From NCBI GenBank assembly GCA_043770215.1, contig JAYVIQ010000202.1, forward strand, positions 1 through 8,350: DNA of 8,350 nucleotides, given 5' to 3'. Shown here in pieces: positions 6,540-8,350 of the stretch (within the stretch, counting starts at the first letter, position 1; every line of letters starts with the position of its first letter). The DNA comes from JAYVIQ01 sp043770215 (GTDB lineage Bacteria; Bacteroidota; Bacteroidia; Cytophagales; JAAEPT01). The translations under genes were made by a program, and so were the position numbers. The notes below the pieces were generated by a model. It did no database searches and had not been told where the DNA came from. It was given only the letters and a program-made list of their open reading frames with translations.

Positions 6540-8196
6540 AAAACTCATTTTAATCTGTATAGGATTTTATTCTTTGGTAACTTTTGCACAAAAAGGAGGT
6601 CTAAATGGTGTAGGAGTCACGGTAATAAACCCAAAAGAAATAAAGATAGACACAGCAGAACGTGTTTATGGTCAGGCATCAGATTATGTAGACAACAATG
6701 AAGCCGTTGTACAAAACGTAAGTTTTGACTTTGGGTATAAACCACAAGTAAGTACACAAAACATAAAAACTATGGTGGCCATGTATAGGCTTAAAATAGA
6801 TAAAGCGGATGATAGCAAAAGCGGATTTGTAAGAGCCGGAGCCGGAAACTATGGCAATACTTTATTAGATTTTTATTACGGTAGTAGAGTAAATAAAAAA
6901 GTTGCCTGGGGAGTAAATGCAAACCACATTGGAGCTATAAATGGCCCAGTTGCCAAAAAATTATCTTCCTACAGCAACAATAGAGTTGGCATACAGGGCA
7001 AATATTTTATGGGAAATTATTTATTTTCTGCCGCCGCAAATTATGAGCGTACCGTAAGTAGGAACTATTCGCCAGCTTTTACTGCATTTGGCACCAAGAA
7101 AAAAGCCTCTAAAGAATCAAGTTATGGGGTTGTATCTGCTTTGGTGAAAAAAAACCCTGCAAACAATGTTTTTTTTGATTTAGGCTTGTCAAGTATAAAC
7201 ACAAAAAAAGCACTTCAATTTGATTTTAATACATCACCAAATTATTTTATACTAAATGATTCATTATCAGAATTTTCAATAAAAAATCATTTTGTTCCAA
7301 GTTACAAACTTAGTGCGGGCACCATTTATTTAACTACAAATTTTGATTTTTCAACACTAAATGGATTAAAGAAATACAGTAGGAATTTAATCAATGTAAG
7401 ACCATCATTTGAACATTTTTCAGAAGATAAACGCCTTTTGGGAGAAATAGGATTGATTTTTAATGGAGTAAAAGATTCTACACTGGATAAAAAATTATCG
7501 ATATATCCTTTTTTGAAAGCATCTTACTTGGTTTCTAAAGAATACCAAGTAATGGTTAGAGGACAACTAAGTGGTGGTATGACACAACAACTTCTGAAAG
7601 ATGCCTACACAAACAACATTTGGCTAGGTAATTTTGCTCCAAATACCAGCAACAACAAATTGGCTATAAAAACATCTGTAGAAGCGGCACCAATTACTAA
7701 TTTTAAAGCAAAATTTAAATTTGATTATACCTCCATAGAGAATTTTAATTATTTCTCTCCATCCAATATTGGACTTGGATATTTTGTAAATACGCATGCA
7801 CAAGATGTTGTAAATGTTGTAAATCCTGGTTTAGAGCTTTCCTATGATTTTCTAGCGGGTCACGGGATTAAATGTTCTTTAGATGCCTTTAATTATACTT
7901 CTAAAGATAGACTCTTATACACACCAAATCTAGTAACAGGATTAGAGATTTTTTACAAACTGAAAAAGAATTTCAAATTGAGTTCAGATATTTCTTATAT
8001 TAGTGGATTAGTTGGTGCAAATAATGTAAAAATGAAATCCATACTTGATTTAAACATCAAAGGGCAATATACATTTAATGATAAAATGGGTGCATTTATT
8101 CATGCAAACAATTTGATAGGCAAAAACTATCAATACTTTGATGGATATGCAACACAAGGAATAAATATTTTGGCAGGCTTAACAGTGAACTTTTGA
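6523..8196 (+). CDS. Outer-membrane beta-barrel protein, TonB-receptor-like without plug
   Basis: The 557-residue product begins with a signal peptide (KLEIRKLILICIGFYSLVTF) cut after A22 in TFAQ. A linker with VTVINPKEIKID at 32-43 follows, then from about residue 100 to the end there are many alternating, aromatic-rich strands of transmembrane beta type, such as GFVRAGAGNYGNTLLDFYYG (101-120), GVNANHIGAING and LFSAAANYERT. The protein ends in LAGLTVNF, and a terminal Phe is the usual signal for outer-membrane barrel assembly. No plug domain is visible and the length is well under that of full TonB-dependent receptors, although databases often give relatives that name. No ATG is available: the frame opens after a stop at 6499-6501, so translation must begin at TTG 6523 or TTG 6529. 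It overlaps the TPR gene by 17 bases, implying coupled expression and a shared envelope role. Ligand and function are unknown. Confidence 0.8.
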   Translation: MKLEIRKLILICIGFYSLVTFAQKGGLNGVGVTVINPKEIKIDTAERVYGQASDYVDNNEAVVQNVSFDFGYKPQVSTQNIKTMVAMYRLKIDKADDSKSGFVRAGAGNYGNTLLDFYYGSRVNKKVAWGVNANHIGAINGPVAKKLSSYSNNRVGIQGKYFMGNYLFSAAANYERTVSRNYSPAFTAFGTKKKASKESSYGVVSALVKKNPANNVFFDLGLSSINTKKALQFDFNTSPNYFILNDSLSEFSIKNHFVPSYKLSAGTIYLTTNFDFSTLNGLKKYSRNLINVRPSFEHFSEDKRLLGEIGLIFNGVKDSTLDKKLSIYPFLKASYLVSKEYQVMVRGQLSGGMTQQLLKDAYTNNIWLGNFAPNTSNNKLAIKTSVEAAPITNFKAKFKFDYTSIENFNYFSPSNIGLGYFVNTHAQDVVNVVNPGLELSYDFLAGHGIKCSLDAFNYTSKDRLLYTPNLVTGLEIFYKLKKNFKLSSDISYISGLVGANNVKMKSILDLNIKGQYTFNDKMGAFIHANNLIGKNYQYFDGYATQGINILAGLTVNF

Positions 8197-8350
8197 ATAT
8201 AAATACTTACATACAGCAAGCGTTGTACGAACACGAATGTGTTATAGTACCAGGTTTTGGTGGTTTTTTGTTAGAACAAAAATCTTCTAAAATAGATCTT
8301 ATAAATCATCAATTTTCTGCACCTAGCACTAGTTTGGCTTTTAACTCATC
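8193..8350 (+). CDS. HU-CCDC81 domain protein, N-terminal part (gene runs off window)
   Basis: Starting at TTG 8193-8195, 52 codons are visible before the window ends. The product begins (M)NINTYIQQALYEHECVIVPG, followed by FGGFLLEQKSSKIDLINHQF and SAPSTSLAFNS. This is the pattern of the bacterial HU-CCDC81 domain, a relative of the HU DNA-binding fold found at the N-terminus of Bacteroidota proteins, many of which go on to a membrane segment and a C-terminal peptidoglycan-binding SPOR domain. Those later parts would lie outside the window, so their presence here is inference. The TTG overlaps the barrel gene's TGA by four bases (TTGA); no in-frame ATG is close upstream, and GTG 8185-8187 is out of frame. 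The arrangement makes it the third gene of the TPR-barrel operon. Family identification is from motif memory. Confidence 0.78.
   Translation, partial: MNINTYIQQALYEHECVIVPGFGGFLLEQKSSKIDLINHQFSAPSTSLAFNS

Noticed and set aside
1..8350. CRISPR array, tRNA or rRNA genes, phage or defence system
   Set aside because: No regularly spaced direct repeats, tRNA cloverleaf, rRNA segment or defence-type protein motifs were seen on either strand.

Overview
This AT-rich window reads as the chromosome of a member of the Bacteroidota, most likely a flavobacterium. The signs are a promoter of the TTG-N19-TAnnTTTG type, start regions mostly lacking a strong Shine-Dalgarno sequence, a transketolase split into two genes, and a large TPR protein / outer-membrane barrel / HU-CCDC81 gene run of a kind familiar from this phylum. 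Genus or species cannot be named from this sequence alone.

Layout. (1) Bases 1-353, minus strand: the decayed 5' part of an IS982-family transposase gene, broken by two one-base frameshifts and cut by the window edge. (2) About 354-772: a gene-free, very AT-rich stretch with a few weak inverted repeats. (3) 773-3236, plus strand: a compact operon with promoter (773-802), a Bcp-type thiol peroxidase (825-1277), a transketolase N-terminal subunit starting in a TAATG overlap (1277-2143), a transketolase C-terminal subunit (2195-3148), and a strong intrinsic terminator (3202-3236). (4) 3237-3455: intergenic, with a promoter -7 element at 3410-3417. (5) 3456-8350, plus strand: a second tightly packed operon with a secreted 1027-residue TPR protein, a 557-residue outer-membrane beta-barrel protein overlapping it by 17 bases, and the first 52 codons of an HU-CCDC81 domain protein overlapping the barrel gene by 4 bases. 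The last two genes both appear to start at TTG codons inside the preceding gene.

How the genes fit together. The first operon pairs peroxide removal with the non-oxidative pentose phosphate pathway; both transketolase halves are needed for one active enzyme, since the N half binds the thiamine diphosphate pyrophosphate and the C half supplies the catalytic glutamate. The second operon looks like a cell-envelope module: a periplasmic TPR scaffold, an outer-membrane barrel, and a protein whose family commonly carries a peptidoglycan-binding SPOR domain beyond the part seen here. The role of this trio is not known to me, and it is the best candidate in the window for an undescribed system. Otherwise the window is mostly ordinary housekeeping sequence.
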